64,000 nt of DNA. Source: Alphaproteobacteria bacterium (GTDB lineage: Bacteria; Pseudomonadota; Alphaproteobacteria; UBA8366). The position numbers and the translations under genes are program-made. The stretch is from the NCBI GenBank assembly GCA_028281325.1, contig JANQKC010000028.1, forward strand, positions 1-64,000. The letters run 5' to 3'. The stretch's first letter is position 1; the number at the start of each line of letters is the position of its first letter. This document shows, piece by piece, positions 15,913 to 24,363 of the stretch. The notes beneath the pieces are model-generated. The model saw nothing but the letters and a program-made list of their open reading frames with translations. It searched no databases and was not told the origin of the DNA.

Positions 15913-16782
15913 ATGCGCATCGGCGTTGCCTTCCCAACGACCGAGATCGGAACCGACCCAGCCGTCATCCGCGACTTTGCCCAGGCGGTGGAAGACCTCG
16001 GCTTCGATCACATCACCGCGATCGACCATGTCCTGCAAGCGGCGACACCCGAAGCCAACGACTGGCGCAGTTACTATACGCGGGACAATGCCTTCCACGA
16101 GCCGTTCGTCCTCTTCGGCTTTATCGCGGCCGTCACGCGCAGGCTGGAACTTTCGACGGCGATCCTGATCCTGCCGCAACGCCCGGCGATCCTCGTCGCC
16201 AAACAGGCAGCGGAACTGGACGTGCTGAGTGCCGGCCGGCTGCGGCTCGGTGTCGGAATCGGGTGGAACGCCTTGGAGTTCGACGCTCTGGGACAGAATT
16301 TCCGAAACCGGGCGCGGCGCATCGAGGAACAGGTCGCCCTGATGCGCGCGCTCTGGACCAATGAGACGATCACTTTTGACGGCGAATGGCATACGGTCGA
16401 CGAGTCCGGCCTGAACCCCTTACCAATCCAGCAGCCGATACCGGTTTGGTTCGGCGCGTTCGAAGCACCGGCCATCAAACGCGCGGGGCGGCTTGGCGAC
16501 GGCTGGTTTCTCAACCCCCGAGTCGCACCCGGCGCGGAAGCCAAGAACCAGATCGCCGTTTTCCGAAAAGCCGCGGAGGATACGGGACGCGACCCGTCCG
16601 CGCTCGGCATTGACGCGACTCTCCACATCGGCGGTGGCGGCCCAGACGACTGGGTGCAACAGGCGGCCGACTGGCAAACGCAAGGCGTCTCCCATGTCAC
16701 GCTTAGAACCATGTATGCCGGACTTACCACGCCGGACGACCACATCGACGCGCTTAAAAGGTTCAAGGCAGCCTATGAATAG
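15913..16782 (+). CDS. LLM-class flavin-dependent oxidoreductase
   Basis: 289 aa, luciferase-like monooxygenase TIM-barrel fold. Landmarks are the N-terminal MRIGVAFPTTEIG, the early His-containing strand in DHITAIDHVL, the RLRLGVGIGWNALEFDALG region that shapes the flavin site, and the late GRLGDGWF. It is similar to the subfamily annotated as F420-dependent, but cofactor choice (FMN or F420) cannot be settled here. The start follows AAGAGGCTCAC. Apparently monocistronic; substrate unknown. Confidence 0.85.
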   Translation: MRIGVAFPTTEIGTDPAVIRDFAQAVEDLGFDHITAIDHVLQAATPEANDWRSYYTRDNAFHEPFVLFGFIAAVTRRLELSTAILILPQRPAILVAKQAAELDVLSAGRLRLGVGIGWNALEFDALGQNFRNRARRIEEQVALMRALWTNETITFDGEWHTVDESGLNPLPIQQPIPVWFGAFEAPAIKRAGRLGDGWFLNPRVAPGAEAKNQIAVFRKAAEDTGRDPSALGIDATLHIGGGGPDDWVQQAADWQTQGVSHVTLRTMYAGLTTPDDHIDALKRFKAAYE

Positions 16783-16952
16783 GCGACACTTCAAGTGCAT
16801 GGGTAAAGGCTTTGTGCGGGTACCGGGTATTCAGATACCCCGTCGCCCACGGCGGCGTCTGATACGGTCCCACGGTCATGCAACCCGTACGGTTGGTCCG
16901 GGTGTCCGACAGCGCGTTTTCCCATGACAACCGGATTTTCACGGGGGCTTAA

Positions 16953-17579
16953 ATGGAGTTCAGGTATCTCCTTGTTGCCAGATTCACGCTTTTCAATCTG
17001 ATGTTCGTGAGCATCCTGCTCGCGGTCTATATCGAAGGATGGCTCGATGCGATGTTGGTGCCCAACACGATCGAGCTCATCGCCGTCATCGTCGCGGTGT
17101 TCATCTACGGGCTGGCCGTATGCGGCGTAAAGATTTGGCAAACCACCGTTGAATTGAACGATATCAAGACCGGCAATCCGCCGGGCGATTCACGCGCCGC
17201 CCGATACATCAAAAGTATCTATGAGAACGATCAAGATGGCCGCGCGATCTTGATGTCCGCGCTCCGCGCCAAACTCGTCAATCGGATCACCATCGTCCGG
17301 CACATCGCGAATTCATTGGTTTTTCTAGGTCTGATCGGCACCGTCATCGGCTTCATCATCGCCTTGTCGGCGGTCGATCCGAACGCGACCGCCAGCGCCG
17401 ACACGGTCGCCCCCGTGATCGGCCGCCTGATCGGCGGCATGTCGATCGCACTCTACACCACCTTGGTCGGCGCGATCCTGCATCTTTGGCTTATCGTCAA
17501 CCATCGAATTCTCTCGACCGGAACCGTCAATCTTTACTCGGCCATCGTCGATCTCGGAGAGAACCGTGGACGAAATTGA
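16953..17579 (+). CDS. MotA/TolQ/ExbB-family proton channel protein (motor cassette, gene 1)
   Basis: 208 aa. Four hydrophobic segments: about 5-27, 36-58, 118-138 and 150-180, with a cytoplasmic loop between the second and third, as in the MotA/TolQ/ExbB group. The third and fourth carry the family signature: FLGLIGTVIGFIIAL, then GRLIGGMSIALYTTLVGAIL. These proteins form a pentameric proton channel around the helices of an ExbD/TolR/MotB partner. The gene overlaps the next by 14 bp and starts a three-gene operon. No tonB, tolA or flagellar gene is adjacent, so the load driven by this motor is unknown. Confidence 0.8.
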   Translation: MEFRYLLVARFTLFNLMFVSILLAVYIEGWLDAMLVPNTIELIAVIVAVFIYGLAVCGVKIWQTTVELNDIKTGNPPGDSRAARYIKSIYENDQDGRAILMSALRAKLVNRITIVRHIANSLVFLGLIGTVIGFIIALSAVDPNATASADTVAPVIGRLIGGMSIALYTTLVGAILHLWLIVNHRILSTGTVNLYSAIVDLGENRGRN

Positions 17580-18168
17580 CGATTTTGAAGACGATACCTC
17601 CGGTACCGTCTTTCGTGACGTCATTCTGCTTGCGCTGATCGGGTTCGTCGCGATGGTCATCATGCTGTTGCCGCATATCAAGACCACGACCGAGGAAGCG
17701 CAAGACCACAAGGCGCCGGGCAACGTCATTGTCGAAATGCACTGGCCGACTGATTTGCCCTACGACGTCGACCTATGGGTCCAGGCGCCCGGACAGCAAC
17801 CGGTCGGGTTCTGGAACCAGGGCGGCCGAGTTTTCAACCTGCTGCGGGACGATCTCGGCGGCGAAGGCGATGCGACAAAGGAGAATTATGAGATCTCATA
17901 CAGCCGCGGCATCGCCGCTGGCGAATATGTGGTCAACGTCCATATGTACGGGCATATACCGTCGGGTGTCACGATCCCGGTAACCGTCGTGGTCAGCGTC
18001 CGGCAAAAATTCGATAGCACCCGGCAGATCCTGAAAACCGTCGTCAATCTATACAGACGCAATCAGGAGGAAACGGCATACAGTTTCCGTCTCACCAAGG
18101 AGGGCGACCTGATCGACGGCAGCGTCAGCACGCTTCGACGCCCCCTCATAACAGGACCAATACGATGA
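17566..18168 (+). CDS. Single-TM periplasmic protein, ExbD/TolR-like TM with DUF2135-like domain (motor cassette, gene 2)
   Basis: 200 aa. GTG start at 17566 with GGAGAGAACC upstream, inside the end of gene 1. A short, very acidic cytoplasmic tail (DEIDDFEDD) leads into one TM helix, FRDVILLALIGFVAMVIML. Asp18 at its start sits where ExbD/TolR carry their proton-relay Asp (compare PLLDVLLVLLLIF in TolR). The periplasmic part does not look like ExbD: YDVDLWVQAPGQQPVGFWNQ, then a strand-rich region ending GEYVVNVHMYGH, resembling the YfaP/DUF2135 beta-sandwich. I infer the stator-partner subunit of a non-standard motor. Confidence 0.65.
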   Translation: MDEIDDFEDDTSGTVFRDVILLALIGFVAMVIMLLPHIKTTTEEAQDHKAPGNVIVEMHWPTDLPYDVDLWVQAPGQQPVGFWNQGGRVFNLLRDDLGGEGDATKENYEISYSRGIAAGEYVVNVHMYGHIPSGVTIPVTVVVSVRQKFDSTRQILKTVVNLYRRNQEETAYSFRLTKEGDLIDGSVSTLRRPLITGPIR

Positions 18169-18683
18169 ATGAGGTACTGTACATCTTCATTGTGACGATC
18201 AGTCTCGCCGCCGCCTTGGCGACAATCGCGATCTGGGCGCCCCGCGCGCCCAAGACCCGATTCGTCGCCTTGCTGGCGACGACACTGTTCATTCCCCTCG
18301 GCTATCTCCAAATCGTCGAATTGCTGAGCAAGCCGAAGCCGATGAGTTTCGAACTCTTCAAACGCGACGTGCAGCTTGCGCATATTCTCGGGGCGAGCAT
18401 GGATGAAGGCAGAGCGATTTACCTATGGCTTCGATTGCAAGACGAAATCGAACCGCGGTATTACAAGCTTCCCTGGAAACGCGAGGTCGCGGAAAAACTC
18501 GAAGACGTGATCGATAACGCTATCCGGAAGAATGCAACGGCCGTTCTAAAGAACCCCTTCTTTCGAAAATCCGACGAAGAACTGGGCGATTTGAATGCCT
18601 ATGTGATTCCGCCACCTCTACCGCCGCAAAAACTTCCGCAGCTGCCGCCGCAGATATTCAACCCGCGACGACAGGACATCTGA
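18165..18683 (+). CDS. Membrane protein with Pro-rich tail (motor cassette, gene 3)
   Basis: 172 aa, not recognised. ATGA overlap with gene 2. Two hydrophobic segments (about 4-24 and 31-52) are followed by a roughly 100-residue charged helical region (MSFELFKRDVQLAHILGASM through KLEDVIDNAIRKNATAVL) and a proline-rich end (IPPPLPPQKLPQLPPQIF). If both termini are on the same side, the helical domain and tail are either all cytoplasmic or all periplasmic; the sequence does not decide. The Pro-rich tail could be an extended linker or a binding ligand. Tight overlap of all three genes argues that it is part of the same machine. Confidence 0.65.
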   Translation: MNEVLYIFIVTISLAAALATIAIWAPRAPKTRFVALLATTLFIPLGYLQIVELLSKPKPMSFELFKRDVQLAHILGASMDEGRAIYLWLRLQDEIEPRYYKLPWKREVAEKLEDVIDNAIRKNATAVLKNPFFRKSDEELGDLNAYVIPPPLPPQKLPQLPPQIFNPRRQDI

Positions 18684-19018
18684 GAAAGCCCGGCATTCAC
18701 GTACACAATTATCCATTGAAATTTTTGATTAAAATTTCATCCCGGTGAGAAATAGCGGTCGGATTTCATCAATTCGAGCGGCTTAGCGAGACCCTAGGCA
18801 GCCCTGCGAAGGATGCAGCGCGGTATACGGAGTTTGGGATACACTATTGTCCTAACAGGAAAATTCTGCGACCTTGCGTGGGCTCGAATATGCCAACCCC
18901 GCTCCGGGCGTGAGCATTCCGCAAGCCGACCGACCGGAAAATTCGAGCGCGCTGCAAATGTTCGGCATGAGCCGGCACGGCGAACAAATCTAGGTTACAA
19001 CAACCTGTCTTCGTTAGG
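18684..19018. other. Gene-free spacer with AT-rich hairpin
   Basis: 335 bp without a credible gene. It contains a perfect AT-rich inverted repeat, GAAATTTT at 18718-18725 and AAAATTTC at 18731-18738 with a five-base loop, which could end the motor cassette transcript, although its stem is weak. The promoter of the CoA-ligase-like operon should lie in the right part. Confidence 0.4.
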
Positions 19019-20170
19019 ATGATCGTTCTCGAGCATGACGCGAAAGAGTTGTTGGCCATCCAAGGGGTGCCTGTTCCCGGCGGGATTCAGCTTACCCAAG
19101 TCCCCAAATACGACCCGGAACAGGAGAACGAGCGAGCGGGCCCGTGGCTCGTCAAACCGCAAGTCGAATCGCTGGATCGCCTGCCGATAGCCGATATCGC
19201 CGTCGCCGCTACCCGCAAGGAAGTCGCCGAGGCATCCGCCGCCTTGCTGGGAACCGAGATCAATGGACATCGCGTCAACTCGGTTCGCGTTGAACGCCAG
19301 ATTCTGGCCGACACGACCTGCGTCCTGAGTTTTTCCTGCGACCCGATCGTCCCGGGCGTCCGCGTGGCCCTTGCGGCGAGCGATGACGCCACCCTTCCGG
19401 ACATTCGACAGGAAGACGTGGCGGCTCCCGATCCAAGCGCCGTGGTCGCCTGCGTCAACCGTCTTTCGGCGACCTTGCCGGAAAACCTGCGCGATCCCGT
19501 TGCCGCGGCGGCAGCCCAACTCGCGCCGCTCTATTTTGGCTATGAAGCGCTGCAAATCGAGATCAACCCACTCGTCGTGCTGCCCGATCGGTCGTGGCTC
19601 GCCGGTGACGTGAAGATGATCATCGACGAATGCGCGCTATTCCGCCATCCGGAACTGATCTCGATGCTTGAGCGTCGGGACTTCGCTTACGATGCGGTGC
19701 GGCGCAAGCGGACGTTTGGGATCGACTATCTGGTTCTCGACGCAGCCGGCGATATCGGGACGTTCACGACCGGCCAGGGCCTGGGCGCGCTTCTTATCGA
19801 CGAAATGCGGCAGCGCGGGCTCAAGCCCTATAACTTCCTCGAAGCGGACGCGGCAGCCTTGATCGACACCCCAGCCTCCACCGTCGAAGCCTTCCACTTG
19901 CTCGGGGCCGCCAAGGGCCTCAAGGCCATTCTCGTTACCGTGTTCGAAGACAGCACCGACCTGACGGAGTTGGCGGCCGTCCTGGCCCAGTCGTTGGCGC
20001 AAACGCCGGACGTGACCTGCCCGATCGTCATGCGGATGACGGGCCCCCATGCCGACCCGGCGGCCGCCCTCCTGCGCGACGCTGGCCCGAAAATCGAGTT
20101 CGAGGCCACGACCGATAGCGCCTTCGCGCGGCTGGCCGGCATCACCGGCGTCGGGGCCGAGCCGTGTTAG
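19019..20170 (+). CDS. Divergent succinyl-CoA-synthetase beta-like (ATP-grasp) subunit
   Basis: 383 aa, normal SucC length. Recognisable parts: N-terminal KELLAIQGVPVPGG, the metal/ATP-site region EINPLVVLPDRSW ... DVKMIIDECALFRHPEL, and the C-terminal domain opening GIDYLVLDAAGDIG. Departures from active enzymes: the glycine-rich ATP loop after LVKPQV is replaced by ESLDRLPIADIA, the C-terminal glycine run after NFLE is ADAAA, and the usual NIFGG is TVFED. It is the first gene of a three-gene operon with an alpha-like subunit and an acyl-CoA dehydrogenase. Whether it still makes an acyl-CoA from acid, CoA and ATP is doubtful. Confidence 0.7.
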   Translation: MIVLEHDAKELLAIQGVPVPGGIQLTQVPKYDPEQENERAGPWLVKPQVESLDRLPIADIAVAATRKEVAEASAALLGTEINGHRVNSVRVERQILADTTCVLSFSCDPIVPGVRVALAASDDATLPDIRQEDVAAPDPSAVVACVNRLSATLPENLRDPVAAAAAQLAPLYFGYEALQIEINPLVVLPDRSWLAGDVKMIIDECALFRHPELISMLERRDFAYDAVRRKRTFGIDYLVLDAAGDIGTFTTGQGLGALLIDEMRQRGLKPYNFLEADAAALIDTPASTVEAFHLLGAAKGLKAILVTVFEDSTDLTELAAVLAQSLAQTPDVTCPIVMRMTGPHADPAAALLRDAGPKIEFEATTDSAFARLAGITGVGAEPC

Positions 20171-21039
20171 ATTTCCGCCTCCCTTCGGCAACGCCCGTGC
20201 TGGTGCAAAGCCTGTCGCAGCATCACAGCCGGCATCAGGTCGAAACAATCCGGGCATATGGCACGAATGTCGTCGGCATCGTTTCCACGGAAGACGCGCC
20301 GGACCGCGAAAACGGCATACCGGTCTTTCGAAGCTGTACCGAGGCCGTCTCGGCAACCCATGCCGCTGCGTGCGTCACGGCGGCGCCGCCGGAATCCACG
20401 GCGGATGCCGTCCTGGAAGCGGCCGAAGCCGGCATTCGCGTCGTAGTGTCGCTGGCCAGGAATGTTCCCGTTCATGACACGGTCCGCGTGCTGCGGCGGA
20501 TCCGGGAGCTGGGCACCACCTGGATCGGATCGGCCAGCTCGGGACTGGCAATTCCCTCGGAACGCCTGAAACTCGGCTGGATCCCCGACTACTGCCTTCG
20601 TCCCGGCAATGTCGCACTGGTCAGCACGAACAACGCCCTCGCCGAGGATGTCGGCCACCGGATGATCGCGGCCGGGCTTGGCCAGTCGATCTGGATCGAT
20701 GTCGGGAACGCGCCGGTCAAGGGCACGCGGCTGCCCGACCTTGTGCCTTTTCTGCAACGAGACAACGCCACCGCCCGCGTGGTGCTTATCGGCAGCGCCG
20801 GCGGATCGGACGAATTGGAATTCGCCGAGGCGATCAAATCGGAAGGGCTAACCAAGCCGGTCGCGGCGCTTGTACCCGGCGTGTCCCTGCCCGACACGTA
20901 TACGGCAACCCACGTGGAATCCCTTGCCGGCGGCACCGCGATGTCGGCGTCCCGAAAACGGGCCGCGCTGGAAGCGGCCGGCGCGAGTGTATACAATTCC
21001 GTCGGTGATCTCGTTATAGCTCTTCAAGCCACCCCGTAG
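20164..21039 (+). CDS. Divergent succinyl-CoA-synthetase alpha-like subunit
   Basis: 291 aa. GTG start overlapping the beta-like stop (GTGTTAG). The CoA-binding Rossmann half is seen in AYGTNVVGIVS, IPVFRSCTEAV and AAPPESTADAVLEAAEAG. The second half has LGQSIWIDVGNAPVKGT and VVLIGSAGGSDELEFAEA. In active SucD the latter reads GEIGG, with the Glu helping the phosphohistidine; here it is GSAGG. The phosphohistidine loop GHAGAII is replaced by THVESLA: a His survives but the surrounding glycines are lost. The protein is therefore clearly homologous but catalytically questionable, in step with its beta-like partner. Confidence 0.7.
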   Translation: MLDFRLPSATPVLVQSLSQHHSRHQVETIRAYGTNVVGIVSTEDAPDRENGIPVFRSCTEAVSATHAAACVTAAPPESTADAVLEAAEAGIRVVVSLARNVPVHDTVRVLRRIRELGTTWIGSASSGLAIPSERLKLGWIPDYCLRPGNVALVSTNNALAEDVGHRMIAAGLGQSIWIDVGNAPVKGTRLPDLVPFLQRDNATARVVLIGSAGGSDELEFAEAIKSEGLTKPVAALVPGVSLPDTYTATHVESLAGGTAMSASRKRAALEAAGASVYNSVGDLVIALQATP

Positions 21040-21068
21040 GAATCGAACTCGCGCAGGAGTGTTACGCA

Positions 21069-22244
21069 TTGCTGGATTTCAGCCTGACCAGCGATCAACG
21101 GCAAATGGTCGAAACCGTTGAACGCATTCGAAAAGATGTCATCGAACCGAACGCCATGCGGTGGATGGACGGCACCTTCCCCTACGACAATATGCATGTG
21201 TTGGCGGAAGCCGGCGTCCTGGGCATGGCCGTTCCAGAGGAATACGGCGGCATGGGCGCGTCGATCCTGGATACGGTGCTGGTGCTCGAGGAAATCGCGA
21301 AGGGCTGCTACGTCACGGCCATGGCGGTGCTGGGCGAGGTCGGCGTGCAATGCCGGATCATCTCCACCTACGCGCCCGATCCGTTCAAGGAGAAATGGCT
21401 ACCGAAAATCGCCAGCGGCGAATGCATCCTTTCCGTCTGCATGACCGAGCCGAATGTCGGCACCGATTTGGGCAACATGACGACGAATGCGGTGCTGCAT
21501 AATGACCGCGTGGTGATCAACGGGACCAAGACCTTGATCAGCCGTATCGAGGAAGCCGATGTCTATGTCGTCTTCACCCGTGTGAACGATATCCCGGGCA
21601 GCCAGGGGATCGGCTGCGTCTTGCTGGAGAAAGGCGACGGAATCCCGGGCATTTCGACCACCGGCACCTATCACACCATGGGCGGCGAGCATCTGGCCGA
21701 GGTCCAGTTCGACAATGTCGAGGTGGCGCCCGAGAACCTGATCCTGAAGGAAAACTCGCTGCGCACGCTGATGAGCGCCTTCAACACGCAGCGCTGCCTG
21801 AACCCGGCAATCTGCCTCGGCATGGCGGAAGCGTCGCTGGAACACTCGGTGCGCTATCTGCGCGAGCGCGACGCCTTCGGCCACCCCATCGGGGACTTTC
21901 AGGGGATGCGCTGGAAGGCGGCCGACATGGCGATCCAGATCGAGGCCGGCCGCGGCCTGCTCTACCGCGCGGCGGCGACCGCCGATCCCTTCCCCGACCC
22001 GACCCTGGCCGCGATGGCGAAGGTCTTCGTCAACGAGATGTCCATCGCCGTCTGCAGCGAAGCCGTTCAGGTCCACGGCGGCTATGGGTTCCTGGACGAG
22101 TTCCCGGTCTCGCGGAATTACCGCGGCGTGCGCTACGGCACCCTTGGCGGCGGCACGACCGAAACCCTCCGCAATCTGGTGGGCCGAGCGCTGGTTGAGA
22201 AAATGGACCTCGAAAGCGGCATCGCCGGGCTAGACTTCTACTAG
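21069..22244 (+). CDS. Acyl-CoA dehydrogenase family protein lacking the usual catalytic Glu
   Basis: 391 aa. TTG start at 21069, ten bases after AGGAG. The ACAD fold is clear: GMAVPEEYGGMG, CMTEPNVGTDLGNM (FAD/substrate loop), VINGTKTLIS, the C-terminal RERDAFGHPIGDFQ and EAVQVHGGYGFLDEFPVSR. The position of the MCAD catalytic Glu (YEGT) is GGGT here, and the alternative isovaleryl/long-chain position (ERL) is QRC, so neither standard base is present. It either uses another base or is not a dehydrogenase. Operon with the CoA-ligase-like pair suggests a shared acyl-CoA substrate. Confidence 0.85.
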   Translation: MLDFSLTSDQRQMVETVERIRKDVIEPNAMRWMDGTFPYDNMHVLAEAGVLGMAVPEEYGGMGASILDTVLVLEEIAKGCYVTAMAVLGEVGVQCRIISTYAPDPFKEKWLPKIASGECILSVCMTEPNVGTDLGNMTTNAVLHNDRVVINGTKTLISRIEEADVYVVFTRVNDIPGSQGIGCVLLEKGDGIPGISTTGTYHTMGGEHLAEVQFDNVEVAPENLILKENSLRTLMSAFNTQRCLNPAICLGMAEASLEHSVRYLRERDAFGHPIGDFQGMRWKAADMAIQIEAGRGLLYRAAATADPFPDPTLAAMAKVFVNEMSIAVCSEAVQVHGGYGFLDEFPVSRNYRGVRYGTLGGGTTETLRNLVGRALVEKMDLESGIAGLDFY

Positions 22245-22269
22245 CCCGGCCCAGCGCCGTCCCGGACGC

Positions 22270-23817
22270 CTATTTCGCGAGACGGAGGTTACTGAGCTGC
22301 GTGCCGATGGCGATAAAGGCAGCCGTTAGTTCCTCTTCGCCGGGCGAATTAAAGTAATTTCCCGGCGATGTCGCGCAATCCTCGTAAGTATCGCGTATTG
22401 CTTGGTTCGACGACCCTTCCGTATCGAAGGTAATCGTGTAGATGATAATTCCCTCGTCCTTCATAAGGTCGCAGGTCTCAAGCATCCGATCATTGATTTC
22501 GGCCCGAACGGCGGAGTCGGACGTGACACCCAGGCGCCCCCACTGCCGCATGCCATAGGCCGAGTAATGATTAGAAACGATGTTGTTCTGACCGTCTGTC
22601 ATCATCACAACCGCCTTGTCCGACAACGGTTCGCTGTTCGCCAATAAATCCGCGATATAGTCCTTGGGCAGATTCGTTGGATCGTCACCGTCCCAGAGAC
22701 CCCGCCAACGCGGTGATATTGTTCGCCAACCCCACACCAGACCAGCGTTGCCCATCGTCCCGCCGTGGCGCCAATAGGTCATGGCATTAAGAACGCCCTC
22801 AATGTCTGTCTTGGACTTGATCAGCGGTTGGATAGGGTCGGCACAGTTTGTATTCGGCCCCCTAGCGCCGGACTCATTCGTTTCAACGACCGGCGGCCAA
22901 TCCCTGCTGGTAGCATTTTTCGGCCAACGGGATGGATAAAATCTGGCAACCGACGGGGGATCGTCATTTCTATCCCGAATCCCGCCTATGCGCGCCTCAA
23001 CACACCCCTTCCAAGTTGTCGGATGAAAGCTGTCATGCCACTTCGAATGATTATAACTTCCATCCATGTAACCAATTGGCGTGCCAACCGGATAGGGCGT
23101 GTCGTTATTCTCGTGTTCCGGGTTTCCGAACGAATCTAGTTGCGGAACGAAAGGCTCCAACCAACTCGTGTGCTGAACACCGATATTGACTGCGGCAGTG
23201 TACGGAACGATCGACATATAGAAGTCATCGATTTCGTCGCGGCCAGCATAAAGAATATCAACCAGTTGGAGAGACGCATCCCTCAAGTCTTCGATCTTCG
23301 ACTGCGACGAACCCGGAGCGGTGTGACGCATCGAACCCGTGTTATCGAGAACCATCGCCAGCTCCATACCCTTGATCTGGCGTTGCACTTCGGCCGAGGA
23401 GCCCACGTTCATGTCATCCACGCCCAAAACCTGCATCAACGTCGTGCCAACGTTTGCCGACGCATCCAGTTTGATCGTCTGATCGACCGTGTTGATCGTC
23501 GCCGTCGGGCCCGTAAGCGTCGCCCCCATGTATCCGGACGGAAAGTTCGCATCGAAGAAGTCTTGGATCGCCGCGTCGCGTTTGGCTTCATCGAACATGA
23601 CGCGGCCGCCGGCCAGCGCGGCAGCGTCCAACGCATAGTTCAAGCGCGTCTTCACCAGATATCCGCGCGCCGTGTCGACGGCCAATCCCGTAAAGGCCAC
23701 GAGCGGTAGCGCGGCGGCGGCAACGAAGGTCGCGAGGCTGCCCCGCCTGTCGCGAACGAGGTTGGAAAAAACATTCCGGGCAAAACCAATCATGCGCATC
23801 ATTTCCATCAGGCCCAT
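22270..23817 (-). CDS. TadG-like pilus-associated VWA protein
   Basis: 515 aa. The N-terminal segment (RDRRGSLATFVAAAALPLVAF, then AVDTARGYLVKTRLNYALDAAALAG) is the TadE/TadG pseudopilin-type anchor. A von Willebrand A domain begins near residue 153 with the metal-site motif DNTGSM and continues to the C-terminus, including VVMMTDGQNN and a cysteine pair. TadG proteins are envelope proteins linked to Flp pili. It lies beside the tad operon on the opposite strand, separated by a very AT-rich region. Several Met codons cluster at the N-terminus (23817 and following), so the exact start is uncertain. Confidence 0.85.
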   Translation of the reverse strand: MGLMEMMRMIGFARNVFSNLVRDRRGSLATFVAAAALPLVAFTGLAVDTARGYLVKTRLNYALDAAALAGGRVMFDEAKRDAAIQDFFDANFPSGYMGATLTGPTATINTVDQTIKLDASANVGTTLMQVLGVDDMNVGSSAEVQRQIKGMELAMVLDNTGSMRHTAPGSSQSKIEDLRDASLQLVDILYAGRDEIDDFYMSIVPYTAAVNIGVQHTSWLEPFVPQLDSFGNPEHENNDTPYPVGTPIGYMDGSYNHSKWHDSFHPTTWKGCVEARIGGIRDRNDDPPSVARFYPSRWPKNATSRDWPPVVETNESGARGPNTNCADPIQPLIKSKTDIEGVLNAMTYWRHGGTMGNAGLVWGWRTISPRWRGLWDGDDPTNLPKDYIADLLANSEPLSDKAVVMMTDGQNNIVSNHYSAYGMRQWGRLGVTSDSAVRAEINDRMLETCDLMKDEGIIIYTITFDTEGSSNQAIRDTYEDCATSPGNYFNSPGEEELTAAFIAIGTQLSNLRLAK

Positions 23818-24158
23818 GTTGTTGCATCCGCAATTACTTTGATTATTACTTCACTATATCAAGTAAAAATTGCCGTCTACTAAATTCAGCACCTATATTA
23901 TGTTAATTATTTTTTAATAATATTTAAATAATATAATTCTTCATGGCGCAAGAAAAATGTAATTAAATATTCAAAGACATAATATTAGTAAAAAATTAAC
24001 AAATCACAGTAAATATAAATAATTAATAACCAGTTAACTATATTTTTTATTTCATTATTAACTATAATATTCTTTTTTATTTGACTTCCGCAATAAAATG
24101 CTATTGAACTACGCGTATCGACTAAACGCAATTTTGCGAATCACACGGGAGTATGTCG
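23818..24158. promoter_or_regulatory. Very AT-rich divergent promoter region between tadG-like gene and flp
   Basis: By direct count only 28 of the 180 bases from 23881 to 24060 are G or C, about 16 percent, against a strongly GC-rich background. It holds many A/T runs and no ORF of note. A candidate flp promoter has TTGACT at 24081-24086 and TATTGA at 24102-24107 (15 bp spacer, shorter than ideal). Such a tract is a natural target for an H-NS/MucR/Ros-like silencer or for DNA bending; that role is inferred. Confidence 0.6.
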
Positions 24159-24347
24159 ATGTTTGGCAACATTATGAAGCTTCTCAAGGACGAGTCCGGC
24201 GCGACCGCCATTGAATATGGTCTGATCGCCGCGCTCGTATCGGTTGCGGCCATCGCCGCTCTGACGGCGATGGGTACATCGCTGGAAACCATGTTCAATC
24301 GCGTGTCAGGCGAACTAGAAAACGCCGTGACTCAGGGCGGCGGTTAA
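24159..24347 (+). CDS. flp: Flp family type IVb pilin
   Basis: 62 aa. Short basic leader (MFGNIMKLLKDESG) followed by ATAIEYGLIAALVSVAA, with the prepilin cleavage site after the Gly and the conserved Glu-Tyr at positions 5-6 of the mature pilin. The mature pilin is about 48 aa, normal for Flp. The start is set at the second ATG (24159), seven bases after CGGGAG; the ATG at 24153 is too near that site. It is the major subunit of the Tad pilus, cut by CpaA and polymerised by CpaF/TadB/TadC. Strong hairpins follow the gene. Confidence 0.93.
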   Translation: MFGNIMKLLKDESGATAIEYGLIAALVSVAAIAALTAMGTSLETMFNRVSGELENAVTQGGG

Positions 24348-24363
24348 TCCGCTCTAAGCCATT

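Noticed and set aside
14260..16392. A 710-codon open frame on the minus strand, opposite tctA and the LLM oxidoreductase gene
   Set aside because: It is antisense to clearly coding genes, has biased Arg/Asp/His composition with no domain, and no ribosome-binding site. High GC makes long antisense frames common.
16820..16845. Inverted repeat GGGTAT / ATACCC after the LLM gene as a terminator
   Set aside because: Only 6 bp, no T-run; too weak to list as a feature.
21030..21062. Reverse complement contains TTCGATTCC, like a tRNA T-loop
   Set aside because: No flanking arms pair to form a T-stem and no cloverleaf can be drawn; it sits at a gene junction.
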